Virus record (IMG/VR): IMGVR_UViG_3300047352_000033
Location: 1-21,488 of that record
DNA from: a virus
Direction: 5' to 3' (one strand)
DNA length: 21,488 nucleotides
Position numbers and translations under genes: made by a program. Of this stretch, positions 6,491 to 15,651 are shown piece after piece. Under the pieces are notes generated by a model that saw only the letters and a list, made by a program, of their open reading frames with translations, was not told where the DNA came from and searched no databases. Within the stretch, counting starts at the first letter, position 1. Each line of letters opens with the position of its first letter.

Positions 6491-7020
6491 GAATACAAAG
6501 CAGTAAAGACTGTATGAATTGAGGTAGCACTACGCACGATGTAATCAATACGATCTACAGAACCAGCTGCAGTCGATAGTGTTGGTGCAGTACCGCCTAC
6601 AAAGTCCCAATAAGATCCCCATGCTGCTGTACGTGAACCTGTTCCATCCTGGACAAGAAAGATAGAACCTGATTGACCTGCAGTTAGGTTTGTAGGGTTA
6701 GCAATAGTACGGTTTCCACCGAGAGTTAGTGTGTAATTATTTGATGTTGCAAAATCAGGGGTTACCGTAGCTGCATCGGTCAACGTAGTAATCGTTGCAC
6801 GTTGAGCAGCAGTAAACGTCTGAGCAGCATCTGTTACAGCATTAGTAGCTGGTAGTGCAGCTTGTGTACTGACAAGGGCTGAACCCTCTTTAACGTATAG
6901 TTTGTCTTGGTCTGTTGCATAGCAAATCTCTCCTTCTTGGATGTCTGCTACTGAGCTATTAAGATTAGAATATGTACCTCGTGCTACACGCAGAGGAGTT
7001 CGATTAGCAGGTGTTGGCAT
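6487..7020 (-). CDS. Small tail fibre-like structural protein
   Basis: The 177-residue protein starts with a segment (TPLRVARGTYSNLNSS, IQEGEICYATDQDKLYVKEG) resembling the N-terminal module of phage fibre and tropism-determinant proteins, where a GE(I/L)-Y-T/D pattern precedes a loop. Its C-terminal half (LTLGGNRTIANPTNLTAGQS, DGTGSRTAAWGSYWDFVGG, SIHTVFTALYS) is a beta domain found in many marine phage fibres. No signal peptide or catalytic residues are seen. It sits between the gp17-type fibre and the large adhesin, overlapping the first as TAATG and the second as ATGA, and a GGAGG site lies upstream. It is probably a connector or accessory fibre. Confidence 0.75.
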   Translation of the reverse strand: MPTPANRTPLRVARGTYSNLNSSVADIQEGEICYATDQDKLYVKEGSALVSTQAALPATNAVTDAAQTFTAAQRATITTLTDAATVTPDFATSNNYTLTLGGNRTIANPTNLTAGQSGSIFLVQDGTGSRTAAWGSYWDFVGGTAPTLSTAAGSVDRIDYIVRSATSIHTVFTALYS

Positions 7021-8975
7021 TAGAATGATCCTCCGTCGAATGTTGTTGATGTTTGTACTAGTGATGAACCGTTAGCAAAGTTACCGCCATCGCAAATAGC
7101 AATGACTTCTGCGTTGTCTACAGTCCACTTATTGGTTGCAGTTTTATATCTTAGAACTTGGTTGTTAGCAATAGGCTGGACACCGTTAATAATTGCAGTC
7201 GATGTTAATTCTACAGACGTGCAGCTTCCATGACCGTAATACATGTTACTGCTAAATACAACAACACTAATACCTGCTCCAACAACAGTATTAGAAGCTG
7301 TTGTTTGTACTGTAAGCCCGCTTTGAGAAATAGTATTACCGTTAGTGAGAAGCCAGTCAATATTGACAGTATCTCCTACTGACAGTCCATTCATAATAGC
7401 AACTACACTGCTATCAAGTGTGCTGTAAGTAAAATTACTGTTGGCAGTTGCAGTGTTAAATCCAAACGCAGACGTTGCTGCATTACCTGGATCATTAAAT
7501 GTAATTGCATTACTTACTGGAGTATAAGCAAAGTCAGTCTGCGTGATGATTGAAGATGCTATATCAGCAAAGCTAAGTGCACCATTTCCATCAGTTGTCA
7601 GTGCTTGTCCATTAGAACCGGTATCATTAGGTAGTGTCAGCGTATAACTAGCTGCTGCACTATGTGGTGGTCCTTTGATCTTAATACCGTGAGAGTTGTT
7701 CTCACAGTTAAGAGTTAGTTCACCACTACCATTTGTACCATCACCTTTGACAATAACATTATCATCAAAACTAACAGCACCAGTAAATGTACCGCCAGCT
7801 AGTGGCATCTTGGTAGCAAGAGTGGTTACATTAGCTGCAATGTTAGTAACGTTAGTAGCAATGTTAGTGGTATTAGTATTACCATTTGCTTTAGTAAAGT
7901 ACCTATCTTCTGGATCATTAGCAAAGTAATTTAACCATACCCATGATGTAGCAGATGAGTCATACCTAAGCCTAATTGATAAACCTGATGACCCAACAAA
8001 ACCACTAGGTACACCTGACAAAGGTGTAAATGATTCAATACCTGTACCATCTGTTACTTCAATGTAATCATTGTTTGATGGACTACCAGAAATAGCTGCA
8101 ACGTTTGCAACTAATGTATAAGCAACTGCATTAGATACTGCAGCTGTAGCAGCATTAGCAGCATTAAGTGCTGTTGTAGCATTGGTATCAGCTGTATTAG
8201 CTGTTGTTACTGCTGCAGTAGCGTTTGTATCTGCTGTATTAGCTGTAGTAACAGCACCATTAGCAGTGGTAATAGCAGTTGCAGCATCAGCTAAAGCCGT
8301 ATTAGCAGTAGTAACAGCACCGTTTGCTGTACTAATTGCTGTAGCAGCATCTGTAGCTGCTGAGTTAGCAGTATTTACAGCAGTAGTTGCATTAGTAGAT
8401 GCAGTGTTTGCTGTATTAACTGCTGCTGTAGAGTTAGTTTCAGCTGTGTTAGCTGTATTAACAGCAGCTGTTGCATTAGATGATGCTGTATTAGCAGTCG
8501 TTACAGCAGTATTAGAATTGGTTTCAGCAGTGTTTGCCGTTGCAACTGCAGCATCCGATTTAGTGTCTGCTGCGTTAGCTGTAGTCACTGCACTGTTAGC
8601 AGTAGTCACAGCAGAGTTAGCTGTGGTTACAGCACCGTTAGCTGTAGTAGTAGCAGATGCAGCTTCAGCATCAGACTCCTGTGTAACGTATAAGTTTTGA
8701 GTAAAGTTTTGATTTAGATCCTCAGCTTTAATGGCGGAGCCAGGGAAGAAAGTAGAACTAAGGGTATCGATAACAGTATCACGAAAGATACGAATAGCGA
8801 CACCATTAGCTGGTGCTGTAGTGAATGCCAGCGTTGTAGCGTTAGCAAATGTAAATGCAGTTGTAGCAACTGTGTCAAGTGTTACCTTAACATCAGCTTG
8901 TTTCAAATATTCAAATGTAAATGAATAGTTCGTTGTAGAACCATTCCCTGTATATGTAGTTTGTGTAATTGCCAT
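7020..8975 (-). CDS. Tail fibre protein with T7 gp17-type N-terminal domain
   Basis: The first ~100 residues match the T7 tail fibre N-terminal domain (PF03906): QTTYTGNGSTTNYSFTFEYL, VRIFRD-type motif IRIFRDTVID, FFPGSAIKAEDLNQNF. In T7 this domain attaches the fibre trimer to the tail between gp11 and gp12. Residues 103-283 form a long alanine/threonine/asparagine repeat (TAN..A..A units) expected to be a trimeric coiled-coil shaft. Residues 285-350 (YTLVANVAAISGSPSNNDYI) and 390-470 are beta modules common in cyanophage fibres; the C-terminal 170 residues are beta-rich and I do not recognise them. Length is 651 residues against 553 in T7. The start overlaps the gp16-like stop as TAATG, and two more fibre genes follow. 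Confidence 0.9.
   Translation of the reverse strand: MAITQTTYTGNGSTTNYSFTFEYLKQADVKVTLDTVATTAFTFANATTLAFTTAPANGVAIRIFRDTVIDTLSSTFFPGSAIKAEDLNQNFTQNLYVTQESDAEAASATTTANGAVTTANSAVTTANSAVTTANAADTKSDAAVATANTAETNSNTAVTTANTASSNATAAVNTANTAETNSTAAVNTANTASTNATTAVNTANSAATDAATAISTANGAVTTANTALADAATAITTANGAVTTANTADTNATAAVTTANTADTNATTALNAANAATAAVSNAVAYTLVANVAAISGSPSNNDYIEVTDGTGIESFTPLSGVPSGFVGSSGLSIRLRYDSSATSWVWLNYFANDPEDRYFTKANGNTNTTNIATNVTNIAANVTTLATKMPLAGGTFTGAVSFDDNVIVKGDGTNGSGELTLNCENNSHGIKIKGPPHSAAASYTLTLPNDTGSNGQALTTDGNGALSFADIASSIITQTDFAYTPVSNAITFNDPGNAATSAFGFNTATANSNFTYSTLDSSVVAIMNGLSVGDTVNIDWLLTNGNTISQSGLTVQTTASNTVVGAGISVVVFSSNMYYGHGSCTSVELTSTAIINGVQPIANNQVLRYKTATNKWTVDNAEVIAICDGGNFANGSSLVQTSTTFDGGSF
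7030..7034 (-). promoter_or_regulatory. Shine-Dalgarno for the 177-residue fibre gene
   Basis: GGAGG on the minus strand, nine bases before ATG 7020-7018, inside the end of the gp17-like gene. Most genes here lack a clear site, so strong independent initiation of this small fibre gene is plausible. Confidence 0.5.
8127..8669 (-). repeat. Degenerate TAN/alanine coiled-coil repeat in the fibre shaft
   Basis: About 180 codons of the fibre gene (residues 103-283) encode variations of a TTANTAxTxAxxAV unit, visible in the DNA as recurring gctgt(a/t)tta and gcagt(a/t)gt words on the plus strand. The repeat creates long open but meaningless frames on the opposite strand. Unit lengths vary in multiples of seven residues, as expected for heptads. 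Confidence 0.8.
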
Positions 8976-11900
8976 TAGTAACGATTCGTTGGGATAATTC
9001 CTAGTTCGGCATTTCTATCATTCATTTTCTTCAGATTAATACGCTGCTGAATAGTATCTTGCATTTCAAAAGCAAGTTCTGCAAATGCTAATTCTTCAGC
9101 TTGTTTCTGAGCATCTTTTAGTAAGATATGAATCTGATCATACTTACCAATTGGTAGCCGTTCAGAACTAATAAAATTAGGAAAACGTCTTGCTTCTTTT
9201 AATTCTTGTATTGTCTTACGCACATCTGCAATCTTACTAATCCTATTAATTTCTTGTCTAAAGAAACCACGCTTACCCATTTTAGCGTTTAACTCTGCAC
9301 GTTCTTCAGCTAGAAGTTCAACACCATTACGTGTTTTAAATGCAGATGATACATCATATTCAATGTCATATAAGAATTGTTCTTCTTTAGACATTGCAGG
9401 GTGTACTTTAAGTGGAGAATAAGCATTATAAATACGTTGTAACATATTATACTTGTTAGGTGCTTCACCAGTAATAGGACTAATAACAGTAGGTAACCTA
9501 TTAGTTTGATCAATCAAACCCATTATCTGGTTACGATTAGCTAGTTGCTCTAAAATATTATTATTTACTTCTTTATAACCACCATCAAGAATACGACCAA
9601 ATTCATTACGCATACCAGCAAGTGGTCCAAGTGAGTTAATTTGACCAGCTACAAAACGATTAGCTGCAAATTCATTACCACTTAAAGTTTCTACAAGAGG
9701 GCGTAAAGCAGAGATACCAGCTTGATCTGTTAATGCTGCTGAAAGAATAAAAGCAGACTTTTCAAATAGGTGTTCAGTAGCCGCTTCACCTAGCATGTCA
9801 AAATTATCAGCAATGTTAGCAACCATTGCAACCCAGTTACTTAAACCAGGACCAAGTAGTTCATTGTATTCAAACCTAACACCACCAGGACCAACAACAG
9901 AACGTGTTTGAAAATTACTATTCTTTTGACGTGCACGATTTAGTTGACGGTCAACTGAACCATCACCTGTTGTACTAAATAAACCATCACCAAATATCTT
10001 ATCTTTAATAACACTACCAATAACCATTGTAGTAATAAAACTACCAATACCTTTTCTACCAAGAGTTTTATTCTTTAGGTCAATAAGAGTATTTAATTTA
10101 GCAGTCTCATCCATCTGATTAATTTTATGACCACGCTTAAGTAGAATCTTATCTACTAACTCAGGTGATTCCATAAAAGTTTGTACAGGTGTATATGCTA
10201 AATCATTAACATCTGCTTGGAATGAACGTAAGGGAAAAGGTACATAATCATCAGCTACTCTTACCATATTCATCATCGTTGTTGGAAACGTAAGGAATGG
10301 TGTAAGACCAGGTAATGTTCTAAGCAAATCATTTACTTGTTCTGTTAAACCTGTATCTAAGTTAAGAGCAATATCAGCATTGTTATACTTAACAGCTTGA
10401 TCTACAATAATACCGTTCTTATCAAACATACTATTGTATTCAGTTTCAGCTAATTCTTTAATTTTAGTTGGTGTTGCAGCTTCTCCTAAACGATCAAGCT
10501 CATCCATTGCACGGAAACGTGCTTGTGCATTAGCTAATGTAGCGCCAGTCCAACCATCAAAACCTGTAAACAAGTTAGGTGTTAACCTAAATACAGGGTC
10601 AGCTGCCATTGCTTGTTGGTCTTCAAATAGTTTAACTAAGTATTTAAAACCATGGTTACCACGTACAGACTCTTGTTCTGCAATAAAACGATATTGGTCT
10701 AGCTTTTCTTCTTGTTTAATAACAAGATCAAGACGTGTTTGACCTTTTACAGAGTTAGGGTTCTGTGATGCTTTAGTAAACAATTTACCAGCATATGGTA
10801 ATGCTTTCTTTTGTGTATCAAAGAGCGCACTGTAAGCCATCCAACCACGTTGCATTGACTTAAGATCACCACGCATCATTGAACCAGCAAAATAAGCAAC
10901 AGGTTCAGCAACCAAACCACTTAGGTTACCATACAATGCCTTAGCTGCAGTTGCAGGTGCAGACAATAGTGAGTTATAGTAATTACCCCTTACAGCTTGT
11001 GCAAGGATATTAGGTGATTCTGGTGTACCATCATAGATAGGACGCCACCTAACAAAAGTATTTAGAATATCGTCATTCATTTTAGCAATAGTATTAATCT
11101 TACCATCACTAAGTTCATATAGTTCAAGGAATGAATCTAAGATCTCAGGGCGATTAGCTTGTAAATACTCCCAGCTTTCAGTAAACTTCTCACTATCTGA
11201 CTGAATACTCCTCAAAGCTTGAGGATAAGACTCACGAATTGATTGTGAAATCTGTTCAGGTGATTTACCAAAGTTTTTAATACGCTCACCAAGGGCTAAT
11301 AGACCACGCTTTTTAGTTGCATAGTATTTAGTAGAACCTACAAGTTGTTGTAAGAAAGCAAGATTATCACGAATCTTTTCTTTAGCAGTATCAACAGCAA
11401 TAGAACCTCTATTAATACGGACACCCTCAGCTAAATCAGCAATCTGACCAGCCATTGAAGTAGCAGTATAAGCTTGTGCTCTAGCTATATCCATATCAGT
11501 ATAGTCACTGACCATATTACTAATAGAACGTAGTGCTCCACTGTAACCTTCTTCAGTTAATACATCAACGCCAAACTCATTAGTCTGGATTGATGGACCA
11601 AGTAGACGTTTAATGTCATCTACACTAGCAGAAGGATCAAACAGTTCTACAACTAAATTATCACCTTGTGCTATAACTTCATCAAAACTAATAGCCCAAT
11701 CAGCTGCATCCATCCTATAACGGTCTGCATCTTTAAGCTGTTTAGCAAGACCTACAGTAATCTCTTCTACACCACCAGGTGTTTCAAGACCATACTTAAG
11801 AGCAGGTTCACTAATGAAGTTACCTAGACGACCATATACTGTGTCTTTATTAGCAGCAATACGGGCTGCATCAATACTAGCACCAACAATACCAAAGTCA

Positions 11901-12967
11901 TCAACTGATCGCATACCTGTTTCTCTGAAGTCATACAAGTCATGTACACCCTTCATAGGAATGTTAGTATCAGCATTTTTGGACATATTATAATATCCAA
12001 GTTCATCTAGATCAGCTTCTTGTTTAGCAACATATTGTGCTAGTGCTTCTTCAGCATCTGCACTCTTAGGAGCAGGTGCATTATCTGCTAGGTACTTAAC
12101 AGCTTGTTCAGACTCACCTACAATTACAGGTGGAGTCTTATATAGGTTACCAACTTCATCAATAGCGGATCCAAATCGCTTAGCAAAACCAACAAAAGGA
12201 ATAAGAAAACCTAATGCTAGATCTTCATTAATACTCTTTTGCCGTTTTACATCAGGACTGTCGTCATCAAGTGTAGCCCAACTATCAGGGATATAATCCC
12301 ATTGAGGAGGTAGTGACTTCTTAACCATTCCAGAAAGGTTATCACCTTCTTCGTATGGTTCAGCGACAGAACCAACAGCTAACGCTGAGGCAGCTTCTAC
12401 GCCCCTAGCGCCAACGAACTTCATGAAGGCTGTCTCACCTAGCTTAGATCCAACTCTAGCTTGTGCAGCCTGTCCTGCTGCCATACCACGACCCTGCAAG
12501 AGAGCAGTAGGTAATACAACAGCAGAAATATCTCTTGTTACTTGTGCTACTTGATCTTCATATTTAGTAGCAGTAGGAATTTGTAAGTTATCTGGTAGGA
12601 TCTTGTTTACTGCATTTGTAACAGTATCAATAATACCTTGACCTGGTGCACTTAATCGTTCTCTAACTTGTGTATTAGTTTCATCAAGGGGTTGACCAAA
12701 GTAACTAAGACGTTGACCAAGTCCCTCAAAGTAACCACCTTCTTCTTGTGTGTCCCCACCCGTGGGTGTGGGAGCTGGTTGCATTGGTGCGGGTTGCGCT
12801 GCCGTAGCAGGTTGTACTTGTTCAACAGCTTCAGCTTGTTGCTCTTCTTGAGCAGCTAACCTTTGTTCAATTTCTTGAATCTGTTCATTAGAAAGTTCGC
12901 GTTCACGTTCCTTCTCATCAAGTACATAATCCTCACCTAAATTTGCATTTGCTGCAGGATCATTCAT
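8975..12967 (-). CDS. Internal virion protein, T7 gp16-like ejection protein
   Basis: At 1330 residues it nearly equals T7 gp16 (1318) and stands in the same place, last of three ejection proteins and directly before the tail fibre. Such proteins form the internal core of the capsid and enter the host to build a channel for DNA translocation. Residues 1-50 are a charged helix rich in Glu/Gln (ERERELSNEQIQEIEQRLAA), 51-72 are Pro/Ala/Gln-rich, and hydrophobic stretches occur near residues 250-262 (LALGFLIPFVGFAKRFG) and 975-990 (SFITTMVIGSVIKDKIF). I cannot see the lytic transglycosylase domain that begins T7 gp16. Its ATG overlaps the gp15-like stop as ATGA. Confidence 0.85.
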   Translation of the reverse strand: MNDPAANANLGEDYVLDEKERERELSNEQIQEIEQRLAAQEEQQAEAVEQVQPATAAQPAPMQPAPTPTGGDTQEEGGYFEGLGQRLSYFGQPLDETNTQVRERLSAPGQGIIDTVTNAVNKILPDNLQIPTATKYEDQVAQVTRDISAVVLPTALLQGRGMAAGQAAQARVGSKLGETAFMKFVGARGVEAASALAVGSVAEPYEEGDNLSGMVKKSLPPQWDYIPDSWATLDDDSPDVKRQKSINEDLALGFLIPFVGFAKRFGSAIDEVGNLYKTPPVIVGESEQAVKYLADNAPAPKSADAEEALAQYVAKQEADLDELGYYNMSKNADTNIPMKGVHDLYDFRETGMRSVDDFGIVGASIDAARIAANKDTVYGRLGNFISEPALKYGLETPGGVEEITVGLAKQLKDADRYRMDAADWAISFDEVIAQGDNLVVELFDPSASVDDIKRLLGPSIQTNEFGVDVLTEEGYSGALRSISNMVSDYTDMDIARAQAYTATSMAGQIADLAEGVRINRGSIAVDTAKEKIRDNLAFLQQLVGSTKYYATKKRGLLALGERIKNFGKSPEQISQSIRESYPQALRSIQSDSEKFTESWEYLQANRPEILDSFLELYELSDGKINTIAKMNDDILNTFVRWRPIYDGTPESPNILAQAVRGNYYNSLLSAPATAAKALYGNLSGLVAEPVAYFAGSMMRGDLKSMQRGWMAYSALFDTQKKALPYAGKLFTKASQNPNSVKGQTRLDLVIKQEEKLDQYRFIAEQESVRGNHGFKYLVKLFEDQQAMAADPVFRLTPNLFTGFDGWTGATLANAQARFRAMDELDRLGEAATPTKIKELAETEYNSMFDKNGIIVDQAVKYNNADIALNLDTGLTEQVNDLLRTLPGLTPFLTFPTTMMNMVRVADDYVPFPLRSFQADVNDLAYTPVQTFMESPELVDKILLKRGHKINQMDETAKLNTLIDLKNKTLGRKGIGSFITTMVIGSVIKDKIFGDGLFSTTGDGSVDRQLNRARQKNSNFQTRSVVGPGGVRFEYNELLGPGLSNWVAMVANIADNFDMLGEAATEHLFEKSAFILSAALTDQAGISALRPLVETLSGNEFAANRFVAGQINSLGPLAGMRNEFGRILDGGYKEVNNNILEQLANRNQIMGLIDQTNRLPTVISPITGEAPNKYNMLQRIYNAYSPLKVHPAMSKEEQFLYDIEYDVSSAFKTRNGVELLAEERAELNAKMGKRGFFRQEINRISKIADVRKTIQELKEARRFPNFISSERLPIGKYDQIHILLKDAQKQAEELAFAELAFEMQDTIQQRINLKKMNDRNAELGIIPTNRY

Positions 12968-15633
12968 TGTGTTTTAATTAAACTGTTTCTAATTTGCTGT
13001 AATACTTGAGCCATTTTATTGCTATCAATAGAAGCTGCATTACCACCAACTCCTGGATATGAAGTAATACCAGTATTAGGATTTGCTACTGATGCAAATT
13101 CAAGAGACATATCTTCTAGAGCACCTTGTAAATCATTATTTGTACCATTTAAATATGCACTAACTCTAGGACGTTTTACACCACCAAGAATTAATTCATT
13201 AAAAAGTTTAAGTTGTACATCTCCAGACATAACAGTATTATCTGAAAGTCCTAAACGATTAACTGCGCCAAGAAAAGTATTTTCAATAAACTGTGGACCA
13301 CCTAATGCATTATAACCTTGTCTATAAAGATTTTTCCAATCACCAACAGTTTTTGAATCAAGATTAGGAATACCACCAGGGGTGTCTCCAGCTACTCCTC
13401 TGTTAGCAGATGTAAAATCACCCTCTCCACTTAATACTAAATCTTGTAAGGGTTTCATAGGGCTACCACCTACACTATTACGCCGGCTAAAAATTACAGT
13501 GCCATCTTGTTGAGCGGCACCACGTAGTGACCGAGTTTTGTTGTTATAAGGATTAAAAATAAGTCTAGAGATATCAGGGCTTGTAACTTCATCTAATGCA
13601 CTTTGACCAATGAGTGGTTTGTTTTCATTCGTAGCAGCATTGTTTGCTTTCCTATGTGCATTAAATACTTCAGTATATGTAAACCCATACTTATCTGCAA
13701 ACTCTCTAATACCAAGACCAAAGTCAACCATCTGTCCAGGTGTTTGAGAAGTTTTATATGTATAGTCCATACCTTCTGAATCATCTAAAACAAATGCTTG
13801 ATTGACAGTATCTGTCCCAACCTCCAACATTTTTTTCTGTACATATTTAAGACGTTCTGTTTGATCTTTAGAAGGTTTTTGAATATTAGGAAGTATATTT
13901 TTATTTAATCCTTCTGCAGTTACTTCAACATAAAATTGACCATTTGGATTAGTCCTAGATGCTTCTACTTCCTCTAAAACTGCATTCCATGCTTCTTTTG
14001 GATTCTCAAAGGTCTGACGTTTTTTAACATAAAGACGATCAAGAGCAGTTCTTACTTGAAGAGTTTGTACACTATTAGGTCCATCACCAATAACACCTGT
14101 TAGATCTCTTGCTGTACTAATAATACCGTCTGTGATGTCTTTATCATCAGCTCCATACTTCTGCTCTCGTAATGCTTTGTAAGCTGCAATACCTTGTTTC
14201 CGTAATGTGATAGGTAGGCTATTAACATAACTAAGAGAAAGAGCACCATCAGAAATCTTCTGCTCCAAATCATTAGTAGATTCTTTTAACTGAGCAGATT
14301 CAATATCAATAACTATATTGTGAAGTGTACCATTACCTACTTCTCTAGCTTGAATTCTTACTAACCTAGCAGCTTCTACAGGGTTTTGTCTGTAAGCTTC
14401 AATGTAGTTATCTTGATTTGTAATAACCCATTGGTTATAATCAACTTGACGTTGACGTTGTGACTCAGCTATTCTTTTTGTTGCTTCCTCTTCAGCTTTT
14501 ACTGATTGAGCATTAAATTGATTAGGAAACTTTTCTTTCCAAGTTTTACCATTATCACTAGTAATAAGAGCACCAATTGCCTCTCGTTCAGTTGGATCAG
14601 AAGTAGAGGCTATAAGATTGCGTATTTTTTGATTAGCTTCACTAAGACCTTTAGCTCTTACAAGTGTATGATAACCAACATCATATTCTCCACCAGCAAG
14701 AAGTTCATCAGCTCTATCTGCCGCTATGCCTTTACTAGTTTGTTCAGACCTAGATGCAGATTGTTTTAACCTAACACTATTTTCCTTTTCAATTTCTCCT
14801 CTAGCTTTAGAGAAGAATTGAGGTTCAGTAATCCCATGCTTAGTACGCATTAGATCATCTATTTGTGACCTAGTTCTGCTTTGAACAATTCTAAGCATGT
14901 CAGGTGAAAATACTGAATTCTCTACATCAGCACCAGAAAACTTTTTACCGCTAGGTAGTTCAAATTTCTGTTCAGTATCTTGTAAATTTTTATTTAATAA
15001 ATTACTATAAGCTGAACCATAAAGTCTATTAAGTAGAACACGTTGTCCTACTAAACCTAAGCCTCTTTCAGAAGCAAGAGCCTGAAATGTTTTATAAGGT
15101 GGTTCACCTGCTTGAGCATCTTCTTGTTCAATTAATGCTCCAGCTTGAACAGCACCCCTTCTAACTGTATTAAAAGCATCTTCAAACAGTAATGATTCAT
15201 AAGGATTAAGATCCTGAGCCATTGCTAGCCTAGTCTGATCTTCTAATTGTTGAGCAGTACGCCTTGCTGCTGTTTTAGCTGCAGTAGCACTAAAATCAAC
15301 AATACTACCTATAATAGTTTCAGTAGCTTGTTGATCGTATCTAGCCTGCTGCTGATCTCGTGCTGCAATTTGATTAAGAGATGTTTGTTCACGTTGTAAA
15401 TTATCTCTTTCAATTTGTCTGTTTTGTGCAAACTTACGCTCTGTGTATTCAGCGTTATCCTCCATTGCTTTAAGATTAGTTGCACGCTGTTGCATTTCAG
15501 CAGCATGTTTCCTTTCTAAAGAATCCAATAATTTAGCGTCACGCTTCTCCATTTCAGACAAGCTAGCTTTTGATAATTGAATTGGGGCAAACCCTTTTTG
15601 TTGTGTAGCTGATCTAAATTGAAGACGTGCCAT
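12964..15633 (-). CDS. Internal virion protein, T7 gp15-like
   Basis: The 889-residue protein corresponds by position and size to T7 gp15 (747 residues), a core protein ejected into the host that forms a periplasmic tube with gp14 and gp16. Residues 20-125 form a long glutamine- and charge-rich coiled coil (MEKRDAKLLDSLERKHAAEM; AARDQQQARYDQQATET). The rest is mostly helical and soluble, with no membrane segment or recognisable enzymatic motif. The C-terminal part (from about residue 790) is glycine/asparagine-rich. It starts 18 bases after the gp14-like gene with no obvious Shine-Dalgarno and ends in ATGA overlap with the gp16-like gene. Naming rests mainly on gene order. Confidence 0.8.
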   Translation of the reverse strand: MARLQFRSATQQKGFAPIQLSKASLSEMEKRDAKLLDSLERKHAAEMQQRATNLKAMEDNAEYTERKFAQNRQIERDNLQREQTSLNQIAARDQQQARYDQQATETIIGSIVDFSATAAKTAARRTAQQLEDQTRLAMAQDLNPYESLLFEDAFNTVRRGAVQAGALIEQEDAQAGEPPYKTFQALASERGLGLVGQRVLLNRLYGSAYSNLLNKNLQDTEQKFELPSGKKFSGADVENSVFSPDMLRIVQSRTRSQIDDLMRTKHGITEPQFFSKARGEIEKENSVRLKQSASRSEQTSKGIAADRADELLAGGEYDVGYHTLVRAKGLSEANQKIRNLIASTSDPTEREAIGALITSDNGKTWKEKFPNQFNAQSVKAEEEATKRIAESQRQRQVDYNQWVITNQDNYIEAYRQNPVEAARLVRIQAREVGNGTLHNIVIDIESAQLKESTNDLEQKISDGALSLSYVNSLPITLRKQGIAAYKALREQKYGADDKDITDGIISTARDLTGVIGDGPNSVQTLQVRTALDRLYVKKRQTFENPKEAWNAVLEEVEASRTNPNGQFYVEVTAEGLNKNILPNIQKPSKDQTERLKYVQKKMLEVGTDTVNQAFVLDDSEGMDYTYKTSQTPGQMVDFGLGIREFADKYGFTYTEVFNAHRKANNAATNENKPLIGQSALDEVTSPDISRLIFNPYNNKTRSLRGAAQQDGTVIFSRRNSVGGSPMKPLQDLVLSGEGDFTSANRGVAGDTPGGIPNLDSKTVGDWKNLYRQGYNALGGPQFIENTFLGAVNRLGLSDNTVMSGDVQLKLFNELILGGVKRPRVSAYLNGTNNDLQGALEDMSLEFASVANPNTGITSYPGVGGNAASIDSNKMAQVLQQIRNSLIKTQ

Positions 15634-15651
15634 AAGTTATTAGTTAGTTAT

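Noticed and set aside
8182-8700. 172-residue plus-strand open frame rich in Ala and Val
   Set aside because: It is the reverse reading of the TAN repeat coding for the fibre shaft; its low-complexity AVLAVVTA pattern follows from the repeat.
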